From Pseudomonas rhodesiae (GTDB lineage: Bacteria; Pseudomonadota; Gammaproteobacteria; Pseudomonadales; Pseudomonadaceae), in NCBI RefSeq assembly GCF_007858255.1, contig NZ_VFEU01000037.1, positions 1 to 40,227 on the forward strand: a DNA stretch of 40,227 bases. The letters are read 5' to 3'. Of this stretch, positions 24,681 to 32,424 are shown piece by piece. The notes under the pieces are model-generated. The model did not search any database. It was not told the DNA's origin and saw nothing but the letters and a program-made list of their open reading frames with translations. The position numbers were made by a program, and so were the translations under genes. Within the stretch, counting starts at the first letter, position 1; each line of letters starts with the position of its first letter.

Positions 24681-25813
24681 ACCCGCCTTGCGCCGAACAG
24701 GCCGTGCTCGACGCCCACTACATGGCCCGTGCCCTGGAGCTTGCGCGCAAGGGCGTGTACACCACCCATCCCAACCCTCGGGTCGGCTGCGTGATCGTGC
24801 GCGATGGGCAGATTGTCGGCGAAGGCTGGCATGAGCGCACCGGCGAGCCCCACGCCGAGCCCAATGCCCTGCGCGCCGCCGGCGATAAAGCGCGCGGCGC
24901 CACGGTGTACGTGACCCTCGAACCTTGCAGCCACCATGGCCGCACGCCGCCATGCGCCGATGCGCTGGTGAGTGCTGGCGTGGCACGGGTGGTGGCCGGG
25001 ATGCAGGACCCCAATCCGGAAGTCGCCGGGCGCGGCATGCAGCGTCTGGCCCAGGCTGGGATCGAAGTGCGCAGCGGCGTGCTGGAGAGCCAGGCGCGAG
25101 CGCTGAACCCGGGCTTTCTCAAACGTATGGAACACGGTCTGCCTTTTGTGCGGGTCAAGTTGGCGATGAGCCTGGACGGTCGCACCGCGATGGCCAGCGG
25201 CGAAAGCCAGTGGATCACCGGCCCCGCCGCCCGTGCCGCTGTGCAGCGCCTGCGTGCCGAGGCCAGTGTGGTCTTGACCGGTGCCGACACGGTGCTGGCC
25301 GACGGCGCGCGGCTGACCGTGCGTGCCGCCGAACTGGGCCTCGATGAAGCCACGACCGCCTTGGCCATGTCGCGCCCGCCGTTGCGCGTGTTGATCGACG
25401 GCCGCCTGCGGGTGCCGCTCAATGCGCCGTTCTTCAAGGCCGGCCCGGCACTGGTCATCACCTGCGTGACCCCGGAAAACCAGTTTCCCCGTGGCCCTGA
25501 ATGCCTGGTAGTACCGGGCGTCGACGGCCAGGTCGACCTGCGTTCGGCGCTGGTGGCGCTGGCCGCGCGGGGCGTCAACGAAGTGTTGGTGGAGGCAGGG
25601 CCAAGTCTGGCCGGCGCGTTTGCGCAGCAGGGCCTGGTGGACGAATACGTGATATTCGTCGCCGGCAAGTTCCTCGGCTCCGCCGCCCGCCCTTTGCTGG
25701 ACTGGCCGCTTGAGAAACTGGCCGACGCTCCCCAACTCAAGATCACTGACATGCGCGCTGTAGGCGACGACTGGCGAGTCACCGCCATCCCTGTGCCATC
25801 AGCCAGCGTATAA
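24677..25813 (+). CDS. ribD: Bifunctional riboflavin deaminase/reductase RibD
   Basis: A 378-residue bifunctional enzyme of riboflavin synthesis. The N-terminal deaminase has zinc motifs H-A-E-P-N (HAEPNALRAAG) and PCSHHGRTPPCADAL. The C-terminal reductase domain starts with PFVRVKLAMSLDGRTAMASGES and includes VLTGADTVLADGARLTVR and EVLVEAGPSLAGAF. It converts the pyrimidinone product of RibA into 5-amino-6-ribitylaminouracil phosphate in the cytosol. Length is normal. It overlaps nrdR by 4 bases and is followed after 45 bp by ribC. No FMN riboswitch precedes it. Confidence 0.96.
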   Translation: MNPPCAEQAVLDAHYMARALELARKGVYTTHPNPRVGCVIVRDGQIVGEGWHERTGEPHAEPNALRAAGDKARGATVYVTLEPCSHHGRTPPCADALVSAGVARVVAGMQDPNPEVAGRGMQRLAQAGIEVRSGVLESQARALNPGFLKRMEHGLPFVRVKLAMSLDGRTAMASGESQWITGPAARAAVQRLRAEASVVLTGADTVLADGARLTVRAAELGLDEATTALAMSRPPLRVLIDGRLRVPLNAPFFKAGPALVITCVTPENQFPRGPECLVVPGVDGQVDLRSALVALAARGVNEVLVEAGPSLAGAFAQQGLVDEYVIFVAGKFLGSAARPLLDWPLEKLADAPQLKITDMRAVGDDWRVTAIPVPSASV

Positions 25814-25858
25814 TTTCCGGCCTGCGCACCGCGCGGCCCCGTTTTCCAGGAGAAGGCC

Positions 25859-26521
25859 ATGTTCACCGGCATTATCGAATCCATCGGCAGCATTCGCGCC
25901 ATGACCCCCAAGGGCGGCGACGTACGCCTGCTGGTTGAAACCGGCAAGCTCGACCTGGGCGACGTCAAACTGGGCGACAGCATCGCCGTCAACGGCGTGT
26001 GCCTGACCGTCATCGAACTGCCGGGCAATGGCTTTGCCGCCGACGTCAGCCGCGAAACCCTGGACTGCACGGCGATGAACGATCTCAAGGCCGGCAGCCC
26101 GGTCAACCTGGAAAAAGCCCTGACCCCGACCACCCGCCTGGGCGGTCACCTGGTCAGCGGCCACGTCGACGGCGTTGGCGAAGTGGTGTCGCGCAGCGAA
26201 AACGCGCGGGCGGTGGAATTCCGCATCCGCGCGCCAAAAGACTTGGCCAAGTACATCGCCCACAAAGGCTCGATCACCGTCGACGGCACCAGCCTGACCG
26301 TGAACGCCGTCAACGGCGCCGAATTCGAATTGACCATCATCCCGCACACCCTGAGCGAAACCATCATGGCCTCGTACCAGCCGGGTCGCCGGGTGAATCT
26401 GGAAGTGGACTTGCTTGCCCGTTACCTGGAGCGCCTGTTGCTGGGCGATAAGGCCGCAGAGCCGACTGCCGGGAACATCACCGAAAGTTTTCTGGCCGCT
26501 AATGGCTACCTGAAATCCTGA
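25859..26521 (+). CDS. ribC: Riboflavin synthase alpha subunit
   Basis: A 220-residue enzyme (also called RibE) that dismutates two molecules of 6,7-dimethyl-8-ribityllumazine to riboflavin and the pyrimidinedione. It consists of two similar beta-barrel lumazine-binding halves. The N-terminal half has MFTGIIESIGSI and SIAVNGVCLTV; the second half has GHLVSGHVDGVGEV and IAHKGSITVDGTSLTV. A strong CAGGAGAAGG ribosome-binding site precedes the ATG. It is followed by ribBX after 15 bp. The gene name varies between databases. Confidence 0.95.
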   Translation: MFTGIIESIGSIRAMTPKGGDVRLLVETGKLDLGDVKLGDSIAVNGVCLTVIELPGNGFAADVSRETLDCTAMNDLKAGSPVNLEKALTPTTRLGGHLVSGHVDGVGEVVSRSENARAVEFRIRAPKDLAKYIAHKGSITVDGTSLTVNAVNGAEFELTIIPHTLSETIMASYQPGRRVNLEVDLLARYLERLLLGDKAAEPTAGNITESFLAANGYLKS

Positions 26522-26536
26522 CCAAGGGGGTGCCAC

Positions 26537-27628
26537 GTGGCGCTCAATAGCATCGAAGAACTGGTTGAAGACATCCGCCAAGGCAAGATGGTCATCCTGA
26601 TGGATGACGAAGACCGCGAGAACGAAGGCGACATCATCATGGCCGCCGAAGCCTGCAAGGCCGAGCACATCAACTTCATGGCCAAGCACGCCCGCGGCCT
26701 GATCTGCATGCCCATGAGCCGCGAGCGCTGCGAACTGCTCAAGCTGCCATTGATGGCGCCGCGTAACGGCTCGGGTTTCGGTACCAAGTTCACCGTATCG
26801 ATTGAAGCCACCACCGGCGTGACCACCGGCATCTCCGCCGCCGACCGCGCTCGCACCGTGCAGGCCGCCGCCGCCAAGGATGCCAAGGCTGAAGACATCG
26901 TCAGCCCCGGCCATATCTTCCCGTTGATGGCCCAGCCCGGCGGTACCCTGGCCCGTGCCGGCCACACCGAAGCCGCCTGCGACCTGGCGCGCATGGCCGG
27001 TTTCGAACCCAGCGGCGTGATCTGCGAAGTGATGAACGATGACGGCACCATGGCCCGTCGCGCCGAACTCGAAGCGTTCGCCGCCGAACACGGCATCAAG
27101 ATCGGCACCATCGCCGACCTGATTCACTACCGCATGATCCACGAACGTACCGTTCAGCGGATTGCCGAGCAGCCATTGGACAGCGAACTGGGCCAATTCA
27201 ACCTGGTGACCTACCGTGATTCGGTGGAAGGCGACGTGCACATGGCCCTGACACTGGGCAATATTTGCGCCGATGAACCGACGCTGGTCCGCGTGCATAA
27301 CATGGACCCGCTGCGCGACCTGCTGATGGTCAAGCAACCCGGCCGCTGGAGCCTGCGCGCCGCCATGGCCGCGGTTTCCGAGGCTGGCAGCGGCGTGGTG
27401 CTGTTGTTGGGCAACCCGGTGGATGGCGACGTTTTGCTCGCGCATATCCGTGAAACCGCCGAGCAGACCCAGGTGAAAACCCCCACCACCTACAGCATTG
27501 TCGGTGCCGGTTCGCAGATCCTGCGTGACCTCGGTGTGCGCAAAATGCGCCTGATGAGCGCACCGATGAAATTTAATGCGATATCCGGTTTCGATCTGGA
27601 AGTTGTAGAATACGTGCCCTCCGAATAA
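26537..27628 (+). CDS. ribBX: DHBP synthase with degenerate GTP cyclohydrolase II-like domain (RibBX)
   Basis: A 363-residue protein whose N-terminal domain (about residues 1-205) is 3,4-dihydroxy-2-butanone 4-phosphate synthase, with DDEDRENEGDIIMAAE, HARGLICMPM and GHIFPL. The C-terminal part (about residue 210 onward) is related to GTP cyclohydrolase II but lacks the zinc Cys cluster and the catalytic region; the homologous stretch reads HNMDPLRDLLMV instead of CLTGDALFSQRCDCG. It is therefore DHBP synthase only, of the RibBX type. GTP cyclohydrolase is supplied by RibA at 30598. The start is GTG with GGGGG upstream. Confidence 0.9.
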   Translation: MALNSIEELVEDIRQGKMVILMDDEDRENEGDIIMAAEACKAEHINFMAKHARGLICMPMSRERCELLKLPLMAPRNGSGFGTKFTVSIEATTGVTTGISAADRARTVQAAAAKDAKAEDIVSPGHIFPLMAQPGGTLARAGHTEAACDLARMAGFEPSGVICEVMNDDGTMARRAELEAFAAEHGIKIGTIADLIHYRMIHERTVQRIAEQPLDSELGQFNLVTYRDSVEGDVHMALTLGNICADEPTLVRVHNMDPLRDLLMVKQPGRWSLRAAMAAVSEAGSGVVLLLGNPVDGDVLLAHIRETAEQTQVKTPTTYSIVGAGSQILRDLGVRKMRLMSAPMKFNAISGFDLEVVEYVPSE

Positions 27629-27673
27629 AGGCCGGCGATTTCTGCCCCTTGTTCGCGGTTAAATCATCACTGA

Positions 27674-27711
27674 GGGACGCACTTTTCGCGTCCCGGCTCT
27701 TTAAGAGATTT
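27674..27711 (+). promoter_or_regulatory. Hairpins in the ribB-ribH intergenic region
   Basis: Perfect 7-bp hairpin GGGACGC-acttttc-GCGTCCC (27674-27694), followed by a small CTCTT/AAGAG hairpin overlapping the Shine-Dalgarno-like AAGAG before ribH. The stems sit in an 88-bp gap between ribBX and ribH. There is no T run, so I read them as an mRNA processing or translational control element, not a terminator. Confidence 0.35.
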
Positions 27712-27716
27712 GTCGA

Positions 27717-28193
27717 ATGACCCTGAAGACCATCGAAGGTACCTTCATCGCCCCCAAAGGCCGCTATGCCCTGGTGGTTGGCCGCTTCAACAGCTTCGTG
27801 GTTGAAAGCCTGGTAAGCGGTGCCGTGGACGCCCTGGTTCGCCACGGTGTGAGCGAGAGCGATATCACGATCATCCGCGCCCCTGGCGCCTTCGAAATTC
27901 CGCTGGTTGCGCAAAAAGTGGCCCAACAGGCCGAATACGCTGCAATCATTGCCCTGGGCGCGGTCATTCGGGGCGGCACGCCGCACTTCGAATACGTGGC
28001 CGGCGAATGCACCAAGGGCCTGGCCCAGGTGTCCATGGAGTTCGGCGTGCCGGTTGCGTTCGGCGTGCTGACCGTGGATTCCATCGAACAAGCCATCGAG
28101 CGTTCCGGCACCAAGGCCGGTAACAAAGGTGCCGAAGCTGCCCTGTCCGCCCTGGAAATGGTCAGCCTGCTGTCGCAGTTGGAGGCCAAGTGA
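27717..28193 (+). CDS. ribH: 6,7-dimethyl-8-ribityllumazine synthase
   Basis: A 158-residue lumazine synthase, the penultimate enzyme of riboflavin synthesis, which assembles into large oligomers. Motifs visible are ALVVGRFNSFVVESLVSGA, IIRAPGAFEIPLVAQKVA, AIIALGAVIRGGTPHFEYVAGE and FGVLTVDSIEQAIERSGTKAGNKG, with the catalytic His in GGTPHFEYV. The gene follows a hairpin-containing 88-bp gap after ribBX, and the stop codon overlaps the GTG start of nusB. Confidence 0.96.
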   Translation: MTLKTIEGTFIAPKGRYALVVGRFNSFVVESLVSGAVDALVRHGVSESDITIIRAPGAFEIPLVAQKVAQQAEYAAIIALGAVIRGGTPHFEYVAGECTKGLAQVSMEFGVPVAFGVLTVDSIEQAIERSGTKAGNKGAEAALSALEMVSLLSQLEAK

Positions 28194-28690
28194 TTTCCGA
28201 CGAGAGCGATCAGTTCAACCCTCAGGACCCACGCCCTGCGGATGCCGGCAAGCCGTCCAAGAGCGAGAAGCGTCGCAAGGCGCGTCAACTTGCGACCCAG
28301 GCGCTGTATCAGCGTCATCTGGCAGGTGCTTCGCTGAACGAAATCGAAGCGCAGTTTCGCGTCGATAACGACTTTACCTTCGCCGATCAAAGCTATTTCC
28401 ACGACATCCTGCACGGCGTTCACGCCAGCTTGACCGAGATCGACACGGCCCTGGCACCTTGCCTGGACCTGACCATCGAGGAACTGGACCCGGTAGAACT
28501 GTGCGTAATGCGCCTGTCCACCTGGGAACTGCTCAAGCGCGTCGACGTACCGTACCGCGTGGTGATCAACGAAGGCATCGAGCTGGCGAAAGTCTACGGT
28601 TCGACCGACGGCCACAAGTTCGTCAACGGCGTGCTCGATAAGCTGGCCCCGCGCCTGCGCGAAGCCGAAGTCAAGGAACACAAGCGCTGA
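28190..28690 (+). CDS. nusB: Transcription antitermination factor NusB
   Basis: A 166-residue all-helical RNA-binding factor of the rRNA antitermination complex, acting with NusE (S10). Recognisable sections are KRRKARQLATQALYQRHLAG, LDLTIEELDPVELCVMRLSTWEL and the C-terminal VINEGIELAKVYGSTDGHKFVNGVLDKLA. An unusual N-terminal extension of about 20 charged residues precedes the conserved core. The GTG start at 28190 overlaps the ribH stop, with GGAGG nine bases ahead. The order ribH-nusB-thiL is conserved in gammaproteobacteria. Confidence 0.96.
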   Translation: MISDESDQFNPQDPRPADAGKPSKSEKRRKARQLATQALYQRHLAGASLNEIEAQFRVDNDFTFADQSYFHDILHGVHASLTEIDTALAPCLDLTIEELDPVELCVMRLSTWELLKRVDVPYRVVINEGIELAKVYGSTDGHKFVNGVLDKLAPRLREAEVKEHKR

Positions 28691-28708
28691 TCCGCGCTTG
28701 AGTTCTCG

Positions 28709-29674
28709 ATGGGTGAGTTTGAGCTGATCCGCACATACTTCGCCGCCGCGCCTTGTGCGCAGGGCGGCGAAGGCATTGCCCTGGGGATCGGCGACGACTG
28801 CGCCTTGCTGGCGCTGCCCCCTGGGGAGCAACTGGCAATCTCCACCGATACTCTGGTGGCCGGCGTGCATTTTGCCGACCCCTGCGATCCGTTCCTGCTC
28901 GGCCAGCGCTCGTTGGCCGTGGCGGTGAGCGATCTGGCCGCCATGGGCGCCCACCCCCTCGCATTTACCCTTGCACTCACCACGCCGAGCGTCGATGCCG
29001 GTTGGCTGCAACGCTATGCCCAGGGGTTGAACGCCATGGCGCAACGCTGCGGCGTGGGCCTGGTGGGGGGCGATACCACGCGCGGGCCGCTGAGCCTGAC
29101 CATGACCGTGTTCGGCCGTGTCCCGGCGGGGCAGGCTCTGACCCGTAGCGGCGCGCAGCCAGGTGATTGGCTGTGCGTTGGCGGCGAACTGGGCAACGCC
29201 GCCGGCGCCTTGCCACTGGTGCTGGGCCAGCGCAGCGCCGAGGCGGCGGTCGCCGAGCCGTTATTGGCCCATTACTGGTCGCCGCAACCGCAACTGGCAC
29301 TGGGATTGGCGCTGCGCGGCAAGGCCACGGCGGCGATGGATATTTCCGATGGGCTATTGGCCGATTGTGGGCATATCGCCAAAGCCTCGGCTGTCAGCCT
29401 GGTCATTGAGCGGCAGGCGCTGCCATTGTCCAAAGCTCTTTTGGCGTTCGTGGGTGACGAGCAGGCGCGGGTGGCCGCTCTGAGCGGTGGCGACGACTAT
29501 GTGCTGGCCTTTACCCTGCCGCCCGCGCAGTTGGCGCCGTTGCTGGGCGACGGCTGGCCAATTCATGTGATCGGCCGGGTCGAGGCAGGCCAGGGAGTGA
29601 CCCTGCTTGACGCCAATGGCCAGGACATCACACCCGCCGTGCGCGGCTACCAACATTTTCGCGATGCACCCTGA
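28709..29674 (+). CDS. thiL: Thiamine-monophosphate kinase ThiL
   Basis: A 321-residue kinase that phosphorylates thiamine monophosphate to thiamine diphosphate, the active cofactor. It begins with MGEFELIRTYFA and has the ATP/Mg motif IALGIGDDCALL, STDTLVAGVHF, SLAVAVSDLAAMGAHPLAF, VGGDTTRGPLSLT and AAMDISDGLLADCGHI. All the usual metal-binding Asp residues are present. The gene is downstream of nusB with an 18-bp gap. In most relatives pgpA follows; here only 66 bp and then a solute-binding protein follow. Confidence 0.95.
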   Translation: MGEFELIRTYFAAAPCAQGGEGIALGIGDDCALLALPPGEQLAISTDTLVAGVHFADPCDPFLLGQRSLAVAVSDLAAMGAHPLAFTLALTTPSVDAGWLQRYAQGLNAMAQRCGVGLVGGDTTRGPLSLTMTVFGRVPAGQALTRSGAQPGDWLCVGGELGNAAGALPLVLGQRSAEAAVAEPLLAHYWSPQPQLALGLALRGKATAAMDISDGLLADCGHIAKASAVSLVIERQALPLSKALLAFVGDEQARVAALSGGDDYVLAFTLPPAQLAPLLGDGWPIHVIGRVEAGQGVTLLDANGQDITPAVRGYQHFRDAP

Positions 29675-29740
29675 AGCGGCGGCCTGGGCTACCCTCAATA
29701 GCGTAATTCCTGATGCAAGGCTCTGTAGGAGGTCGCCCCC

Positions 29741-30469
29741 ATGGGTGTACGCCGCTGGTTGCTGACACTGCTGTGCTTCGCCGCGACGCTTTTGCAGGCG
29801 CAGGAGACTCCCGTGTCACCTGCCAAGGTTACGCTGGCCAGTGAGGCGTGGGACGGCTACACCAATGCCGACGGCAGCGGCCTTGCCTGGGACGTGATGC
29901 GCAAGGTTTTCGAGCCGGCGGGATTCACTGTTCAAACCCGCACCGAGCCCTACACCCGAGCGGTTGGCCTGGCCCAGCGCGGCGAGGTGGATGGCTGGGT
30001 CGGTTCGTACCGTGACGAAGTCAAGGATGTGCTGTATCCCCGCTGGCACTACGATTCCGACCCCATTTACGCCCTCGGCCTGGCCACTTCCAAGGCGCCG
30101 AGCCTGGCCACGCTGGGGGAGTATCGCCTGGCCTGGGTGCATGGCTACAAATACGAAGCGTACTTGCCGAATGTACGACGTTTTAACCAGATACGTCGGC
30201 GCGACGGTATTTTGCCGATGCTGCAACACGGACGAGCCGACTTCTACATCGATGCCTTTACCGAAGCACAGGAAGTCCTCAATCAGGCGCAAGACCCGTC
30301 GATCTTTCGGTTGACCCACCTGACTCAACTGCCCCTCTACGTGGGCTTTGCCGACAACGAGCACGGACGCGGCCTGCGCGCCGTATTTGATCGGCGTATG
30401 GACTCGCTGGTGAAAAGTGGCGAACTCAAACCGATTTTCCAGCACTGGAAACAGCCCTATCCGTTCTGA
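29741..30469 (+). CDS. Periplasmic solute-binding protein, family 3 type
   Basis: A 242-residue exported protein with a signal peptide (MGVRRWLLTLLCFAATLLQAQ). It has the type II periplasmic binding-protein fold of the amino-acid-binding SBP_bac_3 family: KVTLASEAWDGYTNADGSGL at the mature start, then DVMRKVFEPAGFTVQTRTEPYTRAV, and a C-terminal KSGELKPIFQHWKQPYPF. AGGAGG lies at ideal distance. No permease or ATPase genes are adjacent, so it is probably a stand-alone sensor or orphan binding protein, and the ligand is unknown. It occupies the place next to thiL where pgpA is usual. Confidence 0.82.
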   Translation: MGVRRWLLTLLCFAATLLQAQETPVSPAKVTLASEAWDGYTNADGSGLAWDVMRKVFEPAGFTVQTRTEPYTRAVGLAQRGEVDGWVGSYRDEVKDVLYPRWHYDSDPIYALGLATSKAPSLATLGEYRLAWVHGYKYEAYLPNVRRFNQIRRRDGILPMLQHGRADFYIDAFTEAQEVLNQAQDPSIFRLTHLTQLPLYVGFADNEHGRGLRAVFDRRMDSLVKSGELKPIFQHWKQPYPF

Positions 30470-30597
30470 CCTGCATAGAACCGAGTTGAAGGCCAATCGA
30501 ACCGATTGATCTTTATCAGCGATCATTCAGCTTAAGCGTCTGTCAGAACCTGCTGTTACAATGCCGCCTCTGTGAAATCTGAAATCAGGAGCACACG

Positions 30598-31215
30598 GTG
30601 CCCGTCGTTTTCGTCGCCGCTTCCAAGCTGCCTACCCCTTTTGCCACGTTCACCATGAGCGGCTTTCTTGAAGAAGCCACCGGGCGCGAGCACGTTGTGC
30701 TCAGCCTGGGCGACATCGCCGATGGCGAGCCCGTGCTCGGCCGTCTGCACTCTGAGTGCCTGACCGGCGATGCGTTGTTCAGCCAGCGCTGTGACTGCGG
30801 CTCGCAGCTCGAAGCCGCGCTGCAGGCCATCGCCCGGGAAGGTCGTGGCGTGTTGCTGTATTTGCGTCAGGAAGGCCGTGGCATAGGCCTGCTGAACAAA
30901 ATCCGCGCCTACGAATTGCAGGATGGCGGCGCCGATACTGTGGAAGCCAACGAACGTCTGGGTTTCGCGGCCGATCAGCGTGACTACGCGATCTGCCTGC
31001 CGATGCTTGAGCACCTGGGGGTCAAATCCCTGCGCCTGATGACCAACAATCCGCGCAAGGTCAAGGCCTTGACCGACATGGGCATCACCGTGGCCGAGCG
31101 CGTGCCGCTGCACACGGGGCAAAACCCGCACAACAAGCTCTACCTGGCGACCAAGGCCAGCAAGCTCGACCACATGATGGGCAACGAGCATCAAGGTGAG
31201 GTAGACCGCGCGTGA
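30598..31215 (+). CDS. ribA: GTP cyclohydrolase II RibA
   Basis: A 205-residue zinc enzyme that opens GTP to start riboflavin synthesis. The zinc and catalytic cluster is LHSECLTGDALFSQRCDCGS, with the catalytic stretch YLRQEGRGIGLLNKIRAYELQD. The C-terminal substrate-binding part has LMTNNPRKVKALTDMGI. Length is typical of stand-alone RibA. The start is GTG with AGGAGC ahead. It probably has its own promoter because 128 bp separate it from the solute-binding protein. It complements the degenerate second domain of RibBX. Confidence 0.96.
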   Translation: MPVVFVAASKLPTPFATFTMSGFLEEATGREHVVLSLGDIADGEPVLGRLHSECLTGDALFSQRCDCGSQLEAALQAIAREGRGVLLYLRQEGRGIGLLNKIRAYELQDGGADTVEANERLGFAADQRDYAICLPMLEHLGVKSLRLMTNNPRKVKALTDMGITVAERVPLHTGQNPHNKLYLATKASKLDHMMGNEHQGEVDRA

Positions 31216-31631
31216 CTCGGGGCCAGGTCAAGCGTCGGCTGTCCGTCAACTGGTGGCAGTATCTGGCCCTGGCGCTGTTGCCCTTGTTTGTGATCAACCT
31301 GGTGTTTGGCCAGGCTGAATCCTTGCTGCCGGTGTTGGCCATGCCGTTCTTTATCGCGGGTGTGGCCTCGATGTTCCTCAGCCTGCGCTACTTCAACGGC
31401 TATAAACACGCGTTGATCGCCACCTCCAAAGCCCTCGACACCGCCGAAGAACCCGGCGCCTGGATCACCTTGGCGGCCCGTCGCCGTACGGCGCTGCTGG
31501 TGGCCGCGCTGCCCGCGTGGATCGGTGCGCTGGCGGTGTTCGTCGGCCTGGAGGCGGTGCCGTTGTTTCTATTGGCGCTGTCGACGATGGTGCTGTTTTA
31601 CCTCTACCGCATCCCGCGTCAGTTGGGATGA
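31212..31631 (+). CDS. Small membrane protein of unknown function
   Basis: A 139-residue integral membrane protein with about four hydrophobic segments: YLALALLPLFVINLVFG, LLPVLAMPFFIAGVASMFLSL, ALLVAALPAWIGALAVFVGL and PLFLLALSTMVLFYLYRI. An Arg-rich loop (LAARRRTAL) lies between the two pairs. No family was recognised with confidence; a similar gene lies between ribA and the btuF-like gene in P. aeruginosa, as I recall. It overlaps ribA by 4 bases with a GTG start, and its own stop overlaps the following btuF-like ATG, giving a tight three-gene unit. Confidence 0.7.
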   Translation: MTRGQVKRRLSVNWWQYLALALLPLFVINLVFGQAESLLPVLAMPFFIAGVASMFLSLRYFNGYKHALIATSKALDTAEEPGAWITLAARRRTALLVAALPAWIGALAVFVGLEAVPLFLLALSTMVLFYLYRIPRQLG

Positions 31632-32416
31632 TGCGCCGCTGGCTGGCGCTGCTGGTGTTGGCGCTGAGTGCCCAGGCCCTGGCGGCCGAGCGGGTGGTCA
31701 GCCTGGCGCCGTCGCTGTCGGAAATCGTGATGGAACTGGGTGCCGCCGACCTGCTGGTGGGCCTGCTCGACGGTGGCGAGCGCCCGGCGGCATTGGCGCA
31801 GGTGCCGTCCGTGGGGCGTTACGGGCAGTTGGACATGGAACGCCTGCTCAGCCTCAAGCCAGACCTGATCCTACTGTGGCCCGGCAGCGTCGGCCCGGCC
31901 CAGCGCGCGCAGTTGCAGCGGTTGAATATCCCGGTGTACGTCGCCGAACCCCACAATCTCGAACAACTCACCACCCAGGTTCAGGCCATCGCCGAGCGGC
32001 TTGGGCGTGCCGACGCCGGCCGGCAATTGGCCGAGCGGTTGCGCCAGCGCCTGGCCGAACTGCGTCAGCGCTACCGACGTGCCGAACCTTTTCGAGTGTT
32101 TTACCAGGTGTGGAACTCGCCGCTGTACACCGTGGGCGGTGGGCAGATCATCAGCGACGCGTTGACGGTCTGCGGCGCACGCAATGTGTTCGACGACCTC
32201 AAACTGCCGGCGCCGCAAGTCAGTATCGAGTCGGTGTTGCAGCGCAATCCCGAGCTGATTCTGGTCAGCGATCAAGCGCAAATGGACGCCTGGAAAGCCT
32301 GGCCAACCATGGCCGATCGCGTACGGCAGGTGCCCGATAAAGGCCTGGAGCGGCCCAGCGGGCAGATGCTGGAGGCGGTGGGGCGGTTGTGCCAGGTAAT
32401 TGCGCCGGACCTGTGA
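31628..32416 (+). CDS. btuF: BtuF-like cobalamin-binding periplasmic protein
   Basis: A 262-residue periplasmic binding protein of the type III (BtuF/FhuD) fold. The signal peptide MMRRWLALLVLALSAQALA is followed by AERVVSLAPSLSEIVMELGAADLLVG, the family signature. Further typical strands are RLLSLKPDLILLWPGSVGPAQ, FRVFYQVWNSPLYTVGGGQIISD and CGARNVFDDLKLPAPQVSIESVL. Vitamin B12 is the likely ligand, since the convergent neighbour is a BtuB-type receptor; a siderophore cannot be ruled out. The start overlaps the small membrane gene, and the stop is eight bases from that of btuB. Confidence 0.82.
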   Translation: MMRRWLALLVLALSAQALAAERVVSLAPSLSEIVMELGAADLLVGLLDGGERPAALAQVPSVGRYGQLDMERLLSLKPDLILLWPGSVGPAQRAQLQRLNIPVYVAEPHNLEQLTTQVQAIAERLGRADAGRQLAERLRQRLAELRQRYRRAEPFRVFYQVWNSPLYTVGGGQIISDALTVCGARNVFDDLKLPAPQVSIESVLQRNPELILVSDQAQMDAWKAWPTMADRVRQVPDKGLERPSGQMLEAVGRLCQVIAPDL

Positions 32417-32424
32417 CTGGAGCC

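Noticed and set aside
24718..26133. A 471-residue antisense frame over ribD
   Set aside because: Same reasoning: Arg/Ser/Pro-rich shadow without motifs, while RibD is unmistakable.
25799..27445. A 548-residue antisense reading frame over ribC and ribBX
   Set aside because: It is a shadow of high-GC coding sequence. The sense genes carry complete family motifs, while the antisense product has low-complexity His/Gly/Gln-rich composition.
28709..29740. Possible degraded pgpA remnant after thiL
   Set aside because: The 66-bp gap has no reading frame or motif resembling PgpA, so I report absence and not a pseudogene.
32417..32424. Possible terminator between btuF and btuB
   Set aside because: Only eight bases separate the stop codons and no stem with a T run is visible.
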